A stretch of 64,000 bases of DNA from Telmatactis stephensoni (taxonomy: Eukaryota; Cnidaria; Anthozoa; Actiniaria; Isophelliidae), in the NCBI GenBank assembly GCA_029948255.1, contig JALIZF010001250.1:62001-126000 (forward strand). Direction: 5' to 3'. The position numbers and the translations under genes were made by a program. Each line of letters opens with the position of its first letter. The stretch's first letter is position 1. Shown here piece after piece: positions 24,701-36,483 of the stretch. The notes beneath the pieces were generated by a model, which made no database searches, was not told the origin of the DNA, and saw only the letters and a program-made list of their open reading frames with translations.

Positions 24701-27700
24701 CAGGGCATGTCCAGAGTCTATATACATGTACGTGTACATGAATTCATGCCAAATCTATCTGGCCCACTTTTCCTGATCAGTGCAGCTCAAACTGTTTAAG
24801 ACCTCTGCTGATTACTGTTGAGTACTGATTGTTGCAGAGAATTCATCTTTGCCATACCCAGCCTTTCCTGATCAATTTGGGGGGGGGGAGAGGGGTGGAC
24901 TAGGTACATACATGTATTTTATAGGTATACTTCCTCTGTTTGCTCATTGTAATGGGTGTAAGGAGGTGGACTGTGGCAGGGTTGTCATGATGACTTCTTT
25001 GAGGGGTCTTGTTGAGTAATGCCAGCCCCTCTGTTCTGATACATGTACCTACCCCAAGCTCATTTTGATCCTATCATTGTGCTTCTAACTTCTCAATAAT
25101 TTGTTTTCCCACAGATTCGCATTGTATCAAAATACCTTGATGAAGAGCCTGATGCGTAAGTACTCTTAATTTGTCTCTCTTCTTCTTTGATTATATAATT
25201 TAATCCTTGTTTCATGTGTATTGCAGAGCAAGTAGTCCCTTGTATGACTTCTTGGAGAACTGCCTTAGGCACAAGAGTGAGGTTGTTGTCTTTGTTCTAT
25301 TTTGTAAATTCTATTTTGTTTTTATTATTTTTTGATGACATTGATCATCATAATACAGCATGCATTGTGTAATCAATGTACATGTATGTTTTACTGAATA
25401 ATGTTGTTACTCTTTTAGATGGTCATATATGAGGCAGCTCGTGCCATTGTGAACCTGAAGAACTTAAAGTCTAAGGACTTGTGTCCTGCTATCTCTGGTA
25501 AAATGTTATGATTTCTTCTATGTCTGTTCATTTGTTCATTTGTTCCTTCTATCCTTCCTTCCTTCCATCCATCCTTCTTTCTTTCCTTCCCGTTTTCCTT
25601 CCTTCCTTCCTTCTTTCCTTCCTTCCTCTATTTTATTCACTCATTCAGTCATTCTTATCTATTCATTTATTTGATTTTTCATTCATTTGTATCATTTTGA
25701 TTCATTTTATTTATAACACAATGGTAGCCAAAAGTCAAACTGGTTTGAAACTTCTCGAACCAAAAATAATTTGATACCACAACCTATACAATGTACTGTA
25801 GACTTACTTCTGTATTTTATCACCTTTTTCTCATCAGTTCTTCAACTATTTTTGAGTTCTCCACGTCCAACCTTGAGGTTTGCAGCGGTCCGTACCCTGA
25901 ATAAGGTTGCTATGACACAGCCTATGTCTGTAACAACATGTAATCTTGACCTTGAGAATTTGATCACCGATGTGAACAGAAGTATTGCAACATTGGCCAT
26001 TACTACCCTTTTGAAGGTAATGCCTTAAATATTCATCTACATTGTACAATGATGTATTCATGTTTAAGCAGTAGAAACCACATGTAACATGGGCCAAGAG
26101 GGCAGGAGCAACTTTGCTGTTGCAGCTCCAATGTAGCAACGTGTCCACAAGAGGAACTAGATAGTTGTACAATATTGGTGAGGCCCCAATCAAATGAGAA
26201 CACAAGTCAACACAAGTTGATTGACTTGCATCTCATTTGACCTCTAACTTACATCATTCAACTTGGGGCTTCTTGCAACACTTGTGTGGACATGGGTGCA
26301 CTTTGAGGGTGCTCAAATTCTATTACAAATTGATGCAAGTTTTGACTCAAACAAAGGTGCTTAGAACATCACAAGTTGTTTTTTCGTGTTTTTTTTTTAA
26401 TTCCAAATTACTGTCAGTACATTTCCTCTCCTACAAATAATTCATACAAAAACAAACCCAATTTTCTCCTTGTCCCTTCAGTTACCAGATTTTTGACACA
26501 AGTTTTCAAAAAAGTCACAAACCTTGCATTGACTTGCATCTCATTTGGGGACTAAGAGACTGGTCTTGGGTGAAAATCCAACAGACATGAGAACACTCTG
26601 TACATGTACAGTGTATGGTTATACCATTTTTAATTCGTAAATATTGTTGCATTTCAGACTGGCAATGAAAGCAGTGTTGAGAGGCTGATGAAGCAGATTT
26701 CATCTTTCATGTCTGAGATATCAGATGAGTTCAAGATTGTGGTGGTAGAGGCAATCAGGTAGGTTACACTTTCTAGCTACCAGAGACTACAAATGGGTTA
26801 CACTTGCTGGCTACCAGAGATTAAAAATGTCATTACACTATCTGGCTACCAGAGACTACTAACAGTACAAATGAAAGTTCTGACATAATAATTGAAGGGT
26901 TCCATGTGAAAACAGCCTAAGTGACTTTTTGATGATATTATTTCAATGGTATAAAATGGTATAATTGCTGCGAGCGAAGCGAGCAGCGAAACTAATCTCG
27001 ACGGTCTTCCTGTGTTACAATTGGCCGGGAGAGTCTGGGCACTTTATATGCTCGGTTCAGACTCGATCTTCGAGGAGTTTGTGGCTTTTCATGTACGATT
27101 TTATGAATATGCAGCACTTTGGGCAGCGGAAAAATGTTTGAAATTATGCGTTGGATAAGCCACGTAAGCCACGTTGTGCAGACATCCGTTGTGCAATCAT
27201 TCAATGTACTGTGTGTTTCCTGGTGGTTCGTTTCGTGGAGTTTTTTTTTAGAAAGGTGAATATAAAACAATGCCAAACAACTATTTACTTTGTGAATGGA
27301 AGTATTCATCAAGGTGACGGTCGCTTTAGCGACATATCTAGGGGAAGACAATGTGCTTTTATGAGTCTTTCAGCTCTGTTATGTGCAAATTCCTGCCCTG
27401 TCTCACGATGGACAACACAGACAATCGATCGAATATTAGTAGAAGGAGATGCTATGTACGTTAAGGCCTTTGAAGAGCAAACTATACCAGACACAGAGAC
27501 ACTGCCACTGACTTCTTTGCCAGATCGAGCCCCGTGGCCTTCCACTTATTGACAAGAACTGAAACACAACAATCAGCCATTGAGGCAAAACACTCGCCTG
27601 ATAAGGCAAACAAGCAAAATGAATGGCTCGACGTAGCCAACAAATCAAATCAATCACCCGATAAGGTGACAAATACAAACCTACCTGATATGGTAGAGCC

Positions 27701-30700
27701 CATCGAGGCAAACAAACGAAATAAATCGCCTAACAAGGCAAAAACTCGAAATGAACAGCCCGACGTGGCTAAAAAATCAAATCAATCACCTAAAAGGATG
27801 ACAAATACAAATAATCTCAATACATTAAAAGTGGTCCTAGTTAATCGCGTTTGGCTGAGTATGAATAATGTAATCTTGCTGACTCCAGTGTTTTCTTCTG
27901 AATTACAATTATAAACTTGGTCGCAGCACTTCACTTTCAAAAGAAATCGCTAGTTTACTTTCCTATGCTGGAAAAATTAATCTCAGGACATCCATCAAAA
28001 AGTCACTTAGGTCATTTTCACTGGGAAACCTTCAAATTAGGATGATTGATATGGGTTACACTAGGGTTACATCAGAGACTACATAATAATGGCTATATTA
28101 CCGTAACTGGTTGCCAAAGACTACATATGAAAGTTCTTACATAATTATGATGTTTTATATTTCTTGTCAGGTCCCTTTGCCTCAAGTTCCCCAGAAAGCA
28201 TTTGGTCATGATGAATTTCCTGTCTTCAATGCTAAGAGATGAGGTAGAATTATATTGATTTGTCTTGGGTTTTAAAAACAATAAGAGACTTTTCTTTAAG
28301 ATTTGCATGCTTTCTATGTACCAAAATCATAGGCACTTTCCATTTCTCCATTTTTTTTTCATAATAAATTTAATTATTAGTTATCAATTTATTAACTTAT
28401 TACTGTTTGCTTATATAGGGAGGATTTGACTACAAGAAGGCTATTGTTGATACCATTATTACTATCATTGAAGAGAACTCTGACGCAAAGGAAGCAGGTT
28501 AGTAGAATGTTGAATTGAACGTCTCTGACGTGTCCTGTTAGCAAGAAGAGATAATAATAATCTTTATTGAGGGTAAAACCTACTCGCGTTAAGCAATTTT
28601 CAGTAGGGCCCTAACTCATGAAATTGGTATATGTGACTTTCATCACTGTGACTCAAGTTTTTTTTCAGATTGTTTGAAAATATTATTATATACTTTCCTT
28701 GTGTCAAGAAAATATCAGTAGTTGCAAATCCAAAAGTCACTTGGGCCATATTTATTATCATTCTTTCAAGTGTTTACTACACTGTATATACCTTAGTTCA
28801 GTATAGTAATACAGAGACAAAATTTTGTTTGGTAAAGCACAAACTTTAACTTGTTTTAATATTTCTAGGTCTGTCTCACCTGTGTGAGTTCATTGAAGAC
28901 TGTGAACATACTGTTTTGGCTACACGTATCTTGCATCTTCTTGGTCGTGAAGGGCCCAGATCACAACAACCTGGTAGATACATCAGGTTCATTTATAACA
29001 GAGTTATCCTGGAAAATGCTGCTGTAAGAGCTGGTGAGTCACATCATTCTAATAGCAGATACATAACATGATGGCAGCAAAGACTCTAAGCTCTGTACAA
29101 TAGAAAGCATATTATATTTCATGATTGTAAAGGCTGATTTACACAGTACGATTGTCGCACGTGACTTGACGTATACAACGCATCTTAGAACAAAGTCGTG
29201 CCGTGTGAATGCCCCTATGACTCCTCTAAGACAGTTGCATGCAGCCTAAAATTTGTTGTAGGATTTTCCTACAACAGTCGTAGGAAAATGGCATGATAGT
29301 CATGAGCGTGTGAATGGTGCTTAAGACATGTCGTAGGCAGGTTGCATGCAACAAGTTGTAGGCAAAATTGTACTGTGTAAATCGGCCTTAACACAATCCA
29401 TACCATGATGCTGTCAGTCTAAGCTGTTTGCAGATACATGTATGGATCCTTAGCCTTATGGCATACCATATATCTAAACTACATGTACCACTGACAATCC
29501 TTTTCAAATTCAAATAATTATAATATTAAAACTCCTTTGAGAACACCAATACACTAGTAACTTAAAACTAGCTAAAAGTAGCTACCAAAAAAGGATTCTG
29601 GAAGTGTAGGTACAAAACATCTTAATGGGGAGGGCTTATTGTGTAGTGAAATCACCTTGTGACATAACATCAATTCCATGTGTTGTACACCATATATCAA
29701 AAATTGATGCAATGAGTCACACATAATGTACAATTGAGTTTAAACTTAAAATGACTTACATGTACAAAATGAAGAACTTGTTCAAAACATAACAAACTTT
29801 TCTTTGTCTTCAGCTGCTGTGACTTCATTGGCCAAGTTTGGCGCTCACTGTGAAAGTCTTCTACCAAGCATTGAGATCCTATTGGCAAGGTTAGTAAATA
29901 CAGCATTGGAAAACACTGAGTGTGTACAATTCTCCATACTTGTAGATCTCATGTGAATGGTTTTTTAGGTGCTTGTTGGACACTGACGATGAAGTGAGAG
30001 ATAGAGCTACCTTCTACTTGAAGGTTCTACAGGAGAAGGACAAAGGATTGTCTTCAGCTTATATCCTCAATGGTAAAATAATCATAATTGTTGCCATCAG
30101 TATTGTAAAATATTCAGGTAAAGTCTCAAAGTCTTATATGTTGATATTTTACTGATGTTATTTGTCAGGTCTTCAAGTATCTATTGTTGGATTAGAAGCA
30201 GCTTTACATGCTTATGTCAAGGACACCAATCATGGTGCACCCTTTGACCTCAAGACTGTACCCCTCGCAACCACACCCATGCAAGAACAGGTCATCAAGG
30301 CCGGCAAACCTGGTAAGATTCATCGTTGTACACACTTCATTTCAAGAATATGAGATTATCAAAACAATGTGTGCAGGAGACTTCGGTTAAGTAGAAAGTG
30401 TTCCACAGAGACTTCCAAAAATAATTTATTTCTCAATGAAAGTAGCTGGCAATATTGCCACTCATTAGCTTTTCTTCCTTTGAATTTACTTGCACTTGTG
30501 TTTTGAACATTATAACATTGATCATCTGTGATTCAAATTTCTACCTTTCTCTGTTAATCAACCTTATCATACTAGACAGTTTCCCACCATTAATTCATCC
30601 ATCAAAAAAAACTAATCACTTTTCATTTTGACACTTTAGAAGACATCATTAGCATGATATAAATGACACTAGTTTATTTTGTGTGATTTTATGTATTCAC

Positions 30701-33700
30701 TCTCCATTTCAGTTTATTTTCTTTACTATGGTTTTAATTGTGATATTTTATATCTAAAGTCATTGAGACACCTACACCAACTACCAAGGCAGCAGCTCCA
30801 GTTGCAGCCGTCAGACAAGATGTCTATGCAAGTAAGTTTACTTTAACAAAAGACAAATTTGAAACTATTCTTTGATATTGCAGCAGTTGCAAAAGGTATT
30901 GTTTGAAATTTGAAATTGATCTGTGTTTTCTTCTTGATTTCTTTCAGCCCAACTGGCAGCTATTCCACAGTTTGCTAAAATTGGCCCACTCTTCAGGTCT
31001 TCACCTAAACCAATTGAACTCACTGAATCTGAGACTGAATATGTTGTTAACTGTATCAAACATGTGTTTAATGACCATATTGTATTCCAGGTAATGTAGG
31101 TCAAACTCTGTAGCTGTTTTAGCCTAATTTACCAGGCGCCCCAGGCAATCGTTTAGCTAGAGCAGCGTGTAACATCCTAGTGTACAAAGCAATATAAAGC
31201 AAATAGAAGGGCCCGGGTTTGAATCCTCATGGAATTAATAAAAAAAATTTTCCCTTTATTATGTACTAAATATTATCTTTTCGTAATATTTACTACATAA
31301 TAAAGCTATTTGCTTTATATTGCTTTGTACACTAGGATGTTACACGCTGCTCTAAATGATTGCCTGGGGTGCCTGTGAATTTACACAATGAGCTTTTTAA
31401 GGCAGGGCACCTCCAATTTTGGGATATACCTCATGTTACTCCAGAATGAAATGAAAAAACGGGCACCAAAGGGCTGAGGAAAAGTGTCCACATTATAGAG
31501 ATATTCTTTTATAGAGGATATATTTGTAAGGAAATGTATGGAGATTCCAGCTGTTGGGACATAGAGACCTGTCCGTTATAGAGAGGTGTCCGTACAATGA
31601 AAGTGCACATAAGGAAAGATTTCACTAATACCTATTTTCCTTACATTTTAGTTTGATTGCACCAATACTCTAAATGACCAAATACTGGAGAACGTGAAGG
31701 TAGAAATCGAACCTTCAGATGGCGAGTTTGAAGTAGTTTGTGAAATTCCTTGTCCACTGCTACCTTATAATCAACCAGGAACTACGTATACACTGATTAA
31801 ACTACCTGAGGATCCTTCATCTGGTAAGTAGTACCGTGGTGTGTTTGTTGCTACTAAAATGCAATAATGTTGACCAAAAGAATAAAGGGACTTTCCTCGC
31901 AACGTTGCTCGTATTAATACTCTGCAGATCACACGCTACAAAAGTCTTTTGAGTGCAAAAAAGAGAGAAAGAAAGAAGGGAGGGAGGGAGGAAGGAAGGA
32001 AGGATGGATGGAAAGAAGGAAGGAAGGAAAAAAGGGAAGGAAAGAAAGAGAGAAAGGAAGGAGAAAGAACGAAGAAAATTTGTTGCCCTCAGGGGTTATT
32101 CGAGCTACATTTACTCCTTAGCTTACCGCTCAACTATCTTGCGCGATAAGTTGAATGATTTGGTTGGCCATCTTTAGATGAGTTCCCTTATTGCTGCAAA
32201 AATATAGAGTGATATTTTAGCCTGCAAAGCAGGCGTTTTTCATTCAGGGGACACCAGAGAAAAATGAGGGGTAGTGGGAGGGAAAAAGAGGGGAAGAGAG
32301 AAAAGTATTGAAATCATGTAATGTTCCAAAGACGTGGAGCAAGTAGTAATATATTCTTGTTTTACTTCTTAGTGACTTGTACTTTTACGAACACACTCAA
32401 GTTTGTTGTCAAGGACTGTGATCCAAACACTGGCGAACCTGATGAGGAAGGCTACGAAGATGAATACGTTGTAAGTAATAATAATTAATAATAATAATAT
32501 TTATTGCTTATAAAGCGCAAATTAGCATCTAAATATGATCAAATGCTAAGTATACTATGTCAACATGCACCAACCAATCTCATTGCATCTTGGGTCTAAG
32601 TACATTCTCTACTGTTCTGAGGAGAAGTGTGTGTGTGACACCCCCATCTTCTTTCATTTACGGAGGGGTTGGGGGTGTAGAATGGGGAGATTCTCCTCTA
32701 CCTCCCGTTCCACCCTTAACTCTCTTATCCTATGCCCTTAAATTTCTTAGATCTTTACAGTAGCGAATTCTCCAACCAAGGTCACGCAAACAAATTTTGA
32801 GACAAATTTAATGTATTTTTCACGTTGAGAAACTGTGTGAGGAAACTGCGACGCGAGGTACTTTTCTCACCGTGTGCTCTTTTACCTGCTCTATTTTTTG
32901 GCCTCACGTAGCCAAAGATAAAATAAAATATAATTTATAAGGCAGCCACAGGCTGATGTGGAGATGCAACGTCTGCGGCGAGAAATCGTCTGAGCTAAGT
33001 GTCTCGCGTGGCAGTTTCCTCACGCAGTTTCTCAACGTGTGCGGCGGGCTTAAAAGATTTGTGGCGAGTTCTTACAATTTATGATGCTTCTTGTTCAATC
33101 TCGATGTAGTTCGTACATATGCAAAGCCAACTGATATATGCTCTTCAAACGAAATATCAAACTTTGTAGAGATTCTATTATTTGCATACTCGATCTTGAT
33201 TGGATAATTTGCATGACAATGTGTCTGGGTGGCCTTGGTTGGAGTAGCCGCACTGTGACTCAGCCCTCGATATCATGGAAATCCTTTGACTTCACTACAG
33301 TATCCAACATAAATGGGTCAGTGGGAAGCAATGACGTTTTGCTATGCCCTCCCCCCCTTTCCAATGATGCTAGTTAAGACAGAATTAAGCGGCGCGCTGT
33401 GCATATTGGGGAAGGGGACTGGCGGCGGCGAGGTTTATTGTGGGCGATTGTAGATCTAACTTTTAAAAAGCCCACTGATCTCTGGTTTTGTTTCAGCTTG
33501 AAGACGTCGATCTTGTCGTTGCTGACCACGTCCAACGAACCCTTAAAACCAACTTCCTGGCGTCGTGGGAAGAAGTTGGAGACGAGTATGAAATGCAGGA
33601 CACTTACGCATTGTCACAGATGTCAAGCTTAGAAGGTTTGTACAACATATACAGCGTTAGCACAGTCTACCTATAGACTCTCCCCCTCCCCACTCCCTCT

Positions 33701-34227
33701 CTCCGTCTGTCAACTTCCCTGTAATTCATATAGCTCAGTTTACGTACAGTTTTAAATACTATACTTTGGGGCGATGTTGAATATAGTGAGTTGCTTGAGC
33801 CGTGGAGGCTCACACTGAAAATGTGTGTGTCCAATAGAAATGGGGAGTTTTAAAATAAGTGTGTTCGTTGTTGACCTGAAACTGTCACTAGTTGGCTCAT
33901 GCCCTCCCCTCGCTGTCAGTCTGATCCCGTACTGTTCTATTTTCACTTTTCTTTAGTACCCTGCCTTTATAACACCCTCGTCTTCATTCTTTTGCAGATG
34001 CCGTCAAGCAAATCATCGAATACCTTGGCATGCAACCATGCGAACGAACTGACCGGGTACCGGAGGGTAAAAGCTCGCATGCGCTGTTATTAGCCGGGGT
34101 GTACCGGGGAGGTACAGACGTCCTCGTCAAGGCTCGTCTTGCATTCGACCAGGGCGTGACCATGAATATCATCGTACGAAGCAAAGATTCTACCGTCAGT
34201 GAAGTTATTCTATCTGCTGTTGGTTAA
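21721..34227 (+). CDS. COPG: Coatomer subunit gamma (COPI coat)
   Basis: Complete 27-exon gene, 881 residues (vertebrate COPG1 is about 874). Exons: 21721-21760, 21859-21908, 21987-22067, 22212-22283, 22434-22513, 22676-22700, 22796-22846, 23098-23190, 23553-23639, 23889-24005, 25115-25155, 25227-25281, 25419-25497, 25838-26016, 26658-26758, 28171-28243, 28419-28497, 28869-29033, 29814-29889, 29969-30072, 30169-30312, 30760-30831, 30948-31090, 31652-31823, 32373-32470, 33497-33635, 33998-34227. All junctions keep phase; an in-frame TGA at 21712 fixes the start. Near-universal family blocks are visible: [38 protein letters not shown], [58 protein letters not shown]. The N-terminal part is the alpha-solenoid trunk that pairs with zeta-COP; the C-terminal part is the appendage. 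It acts in Arf1-dependent Golgi-to-ER transport. Introns host several transposons but the reading frame is intact. Confidence 0.97.
24141..24583 (+). mobile_element. 5'-truncated non-LTR retrotransposon (LINE) tail
   Basis: An open frame to 24413 reads the C-terminal end of a LINE reverse-transcriptase ORF ([51 protein letters not shown]). A 3' UTR and an (ATT)n-like tail follow after aataaagttaattattatt. It lies in COPG intron 10. An in-frame stop at 24138 marks the truncation. Confidence 0.85.
25540..25645. repeat. (CCTT)n pyrimidine-rich tract
   Basis: Mostly ccttccttcc and ctttctttcc in COPG intron 13. The overlapping ORF is an artefact. Confidence 0.85.
26759..26890 (+). repeat. Minisatellite in COPG intron 15
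   Basis: Three units of the type ggttacactttctagctacc-agagactac at 26762, 26795 and about 26831. Related wording resumes at 28053-28146, on the other side of the inserted element. Confidence 0.7.
26891..28039. mobile_element. 1.15 kb inverted-repeat DNA element in COPG intron 15
   Basis: Terminal inverted repeats of about 45-50 bases: left aattgaagggttcc... with cctaagtgactttttgatg (26915-26934), right catcaaaaagtcacttagg (about 27992-28011) then ...ggaaaccttcaaatt. Flanks share aaatgaaagttctgacataa-like sequence on both sides. Interior carries two ORFs (27151-27552 and 27534-27914). Confidence 0.75.
27151..27552 (+). CDS. Element-borne ORF with a possible cysteine-peptidase-like motif
   Basis: A 133-residue open frame inside the inverted-repeat element at 26891-28039. 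Residues about 50-110 read [37 protein letters not shown] and [16 protein letters not shown]. The spacing Gln-Cys, Ser-Leu-x-Ala-Leu, Trp, Ile-x-x-Ile-Leu-x-x-Gly-Asp-x-x-Tyr recalls the N-terminal part of OTU/C76-type deubiquitinating peptidase domains found in some large eukaryotic transposons. No His/Asp partner region is visible in this frame. A second frame (27534-27914) follows with repeats of the type NKSNQSPDK, perhaps after a frameshift. It is more likely a remnant than a working gene, and the family is a recollection, not a search result. Confidence 0.35.
   Translation: MDKPRKPRCADIRCAIIQCTVCFLVVRFVEFFFRKVNIKQCQTTIYFVNGSIHQGDGRFSDISRGRQCAFMSLSALLCANSCPVSRWTTQTIDRILVEGDAMYVKAFEEQTIPDTETLPLTSLPDRAPWPSTY
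29129..29391. mobile_element. MITE, about 260 bp, in COPG intron 18
   Basis: Ends aaggctgatttacacagtac and gtactgtgtaaatcggcctt are inverted repeats. Interior has gtcgtagg/cctacaac repeats. No ORF. Confidence 0.8.
29525..29625 (-). repeat. Dispersed repeat family E, partial copy 3
   Basis: Matches one end of the 9860-10115 copy (aactcctttgagaacacca, aaaaggattctgg, gtgtaggta). It lies in COPG intron 18 (29034-29813). Confidence 0.5.
31134..31372. mobile_element. Fully palindromic MITE in COPG intron 23
   Basis: Arms 31159-31206 and 31306-31353 are perfect 48-base complements (agagcagcgtgtaacatcct...). They extend outward with few mismatches to ccccaggcaatc/gattgcctgggg, and inward to a second stem (ctttattatgtact / ...ataataaag). 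Could fold into one long hairpin. Confidence 0.88.
31480..31615 (-). repeat. Dispersed repeat family D, copy 3 (inverted)
   Basis: Reverse complement of the copies at 3812 and 20645: gacctgtccgttatagagag, tgtccgtacaatgaaagtgc. Lies just upstream of COPG exon 24. Confidence 0.65.
31950..32075. repeat. Purine-rich (GAAA/GGAA)n tract
   Basis: gaaagaaagaagggagggag-type sequence in COPG intron 24; two overlapping Lys/Glu/Gly-rich ORFs are artefacts. Confidence 0.85.
32821..33051. mobile_element. MITE family B, copy 1
   Basis: Shares gagaaactgtgtgaggaaac, cttttctcaccgtgtgctct and gcggcgagaaatcgtctgag with 51580-51779, and ends gtgtgcggcgggctt. The outer left end is missing. COPG intron 25. Confidence 0.75.
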
Positions 34228-34382
34228 ACCGGTTGAACTTGTTATTCCAGTGCAACAAGTAATACTGGTTTGAACTGCTGGTGATAGCCTTTCATCGAAA
34301 TACAATGTACGATCATTGTTGTCAAATGAAGCATTTGATTTAACTTTTATTCAAATCTATAATAAGTGATAATGATAATAAA

Positions 34383-34388
34383 AATAAA
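34383..34388 (+). terminator. Polyadenylation signal of COPG
   Basis: AATAAA lies 156 bases after the COPG stop codon inside an A-rich run (about 34375-34395). It is the first such hexamer downstream, so it is the likely cleavage/polyadenylation signal. Confidence 0.6.
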
Positions 34389-36483
34389 AATAAATATGTT
34401 CAGTTACATTGAAAGTCTGCCTTCTTGTGAATATGGAAGGTGCGGTATATAATTAACGTGGCACGCGCGGTTGAAAGAAATTGATGGCAACAAAGCTGCA
34501 AGTTTTTGAAGCTCATTCAAAAACCTGCAACTTGTCCGCTAAAAGTTGTAAACCTCAAAACATTTTCTCTGTTTCTCTACCGCGCGTTTGTTATAGATTT
34601 CTGTCCTGAAGGTCGTCACTGGGTTATAAAATAGGAGTCGGAAAAATATGTTGATAAAATCGAAAACGTCGGCAGGATTTTGAAATCGGGCGTTATACGT
34701 GTAGCGGACTGACTGTAACATACCCAGCTGTATATCAATGGCAACATTCTCGTCATCCATAAAGCTGTTTTGACTACTAATTTAGCATGCGTAACCAATA
34801 CATAAACCGTTCAGTGACCGAATCATGTAAAAACGTGATGTGACGTGAACGATTACTGAACCATCCTAATCAAGATTCCCGTGACGTCGCGCTCAAACAA
34901 AACACTGATGCAAAAATTACTGAGTTTCGAATGTCCGCGGCGTATATATAATTAGACTGACAAATAAATCTATTTTACAATATTCAATATCATTTGGGGT
35001 AGTGAAGATATAAATTGATATTTTAAAGCGATTATTTCTGGTGCTCAGGCAAGATAGCGGTTTGTGACCGATACAAGCGGGACTGCGCGTCGCTCAGAGT
35101 ATCAAATGCGTCTTAACCGTTCTCCAATACGGACTAGTCGCTGCGGACTTCGAGTCGACGTACAAACTGATAAATTTGTCGCGACGTGGAAATATAAATG
35201 AAAAGCTAATTGGACGTCTGACAATAACGGCCTTTGTCGAATCAATAATCAGACAATGAGTCGATGGCAACTGATTAGCCGAACTGTCAACACCAGAATT
35301 GGGCATACCACACTATCAAACGAGCAGTTAAGGATACAAATGCCATGCACGAATCAACACATAGAGAGATTGTTTGACCAAACTCCACTAATTCAGACAA
35401 CTGCCGGCACTCACTTCAGATCGTGGTGCTGTTACTTGACGTGCGAGATAACAATATTTAGTCATGACGTCATATCCTGAGTCAGGGAATCCCCTCTTGA
35501 ATCAAGCATACACAACACTCACTCCACATAAAAATATCACGGAGAGACTCCATTTGAAGAAGTATTATCAAAACGCTCGAAATATTTCTGTATTTTACCT
35601 TTTTTAGTAAAATACAATGAATCCGACATAAAAGTGGTGTTGATTTTAATGACTGATCGTGATCAAGTGGTCGGTTTCGACAAGTGTTCCCCGCTTGGCT
35701 TTGACCTTATTTGACAGTCAACTTGACCCTTAACATAAATTTTCTCATGATCTTTTAGCCCTTTTCCGTAAATATTATCGTTCTTCTAACCGAAAATTCT
35801 TCTCTAAAATTGAGATCAAAACGATCTTCGGCCCATTTTTCAGCTGATGCCGGCTTCATACAAACACATGCTTGTAGTACTTCGACCTTTTATCATAGAA
35901 AGCTGATTTATTAGAGTTGCTCAATAACTATAAGAAACTTAGATGCCGTTTTAAAGTGGTAGATCTAAAAAAAATGGTATTTTTCGGCGTTTTTTCGCTT
36001 TCAGTCAGTTTTTGCTTCAAGCTACTGCCACTTCCGGTTTGAACAAAAGACGAAAGAGAGAAATACAGCAATGAAAGTTGCGGTTTAGGTATATTGCCTT
36101 ATAGAGATATGAAGACTCCTTCGAAACTACGTAAAAGCTAAAAAAAATCTTTCAAAAATATCGCAAAATGTTGTTCTCGGAAGGGATGCTTACGATTCAG
36201 TAGCTTATAATGAATATTAACAAGCGTGCATATTCGAGTAAAATTGGATATGAAATAATTGAATAATCTCCAACATATAATCATCAAACTAAAATTTCTG
36301 TTTTGCGTAAATGTAAGGACTAAATTTGGAAATTTAGGGCTTGAAAAACCTCAAAATTTCGGGTTTTCTGAGTTGAAAAGTTGGTCTTTTTTCGAGTCAA
36401 ATGAGGGAAATGGTGCATAATGTGCGGGGGCGTCCCTGCGTGGCTTCCAAAACTAAGGGCTTTTGATGGACACGAGAGCGAGT
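34389..36483. other. Intergenic region COPG-BRPF
   Basis: No gene recognised. A 73-codon minus-strand frame at 34539-34760 has non-repetitive composition but no family I know. A short inverted repeat aagttttt-gaagctcattcaa/aacctgcaacttg lies near 34496-34530. Confidence 0.4.

Noticed and set aside
31949..32177. Lys/Glu/Gly-rich ORFs
   Set aside because: They lie in a purine microsatellite inside a COPG intron.
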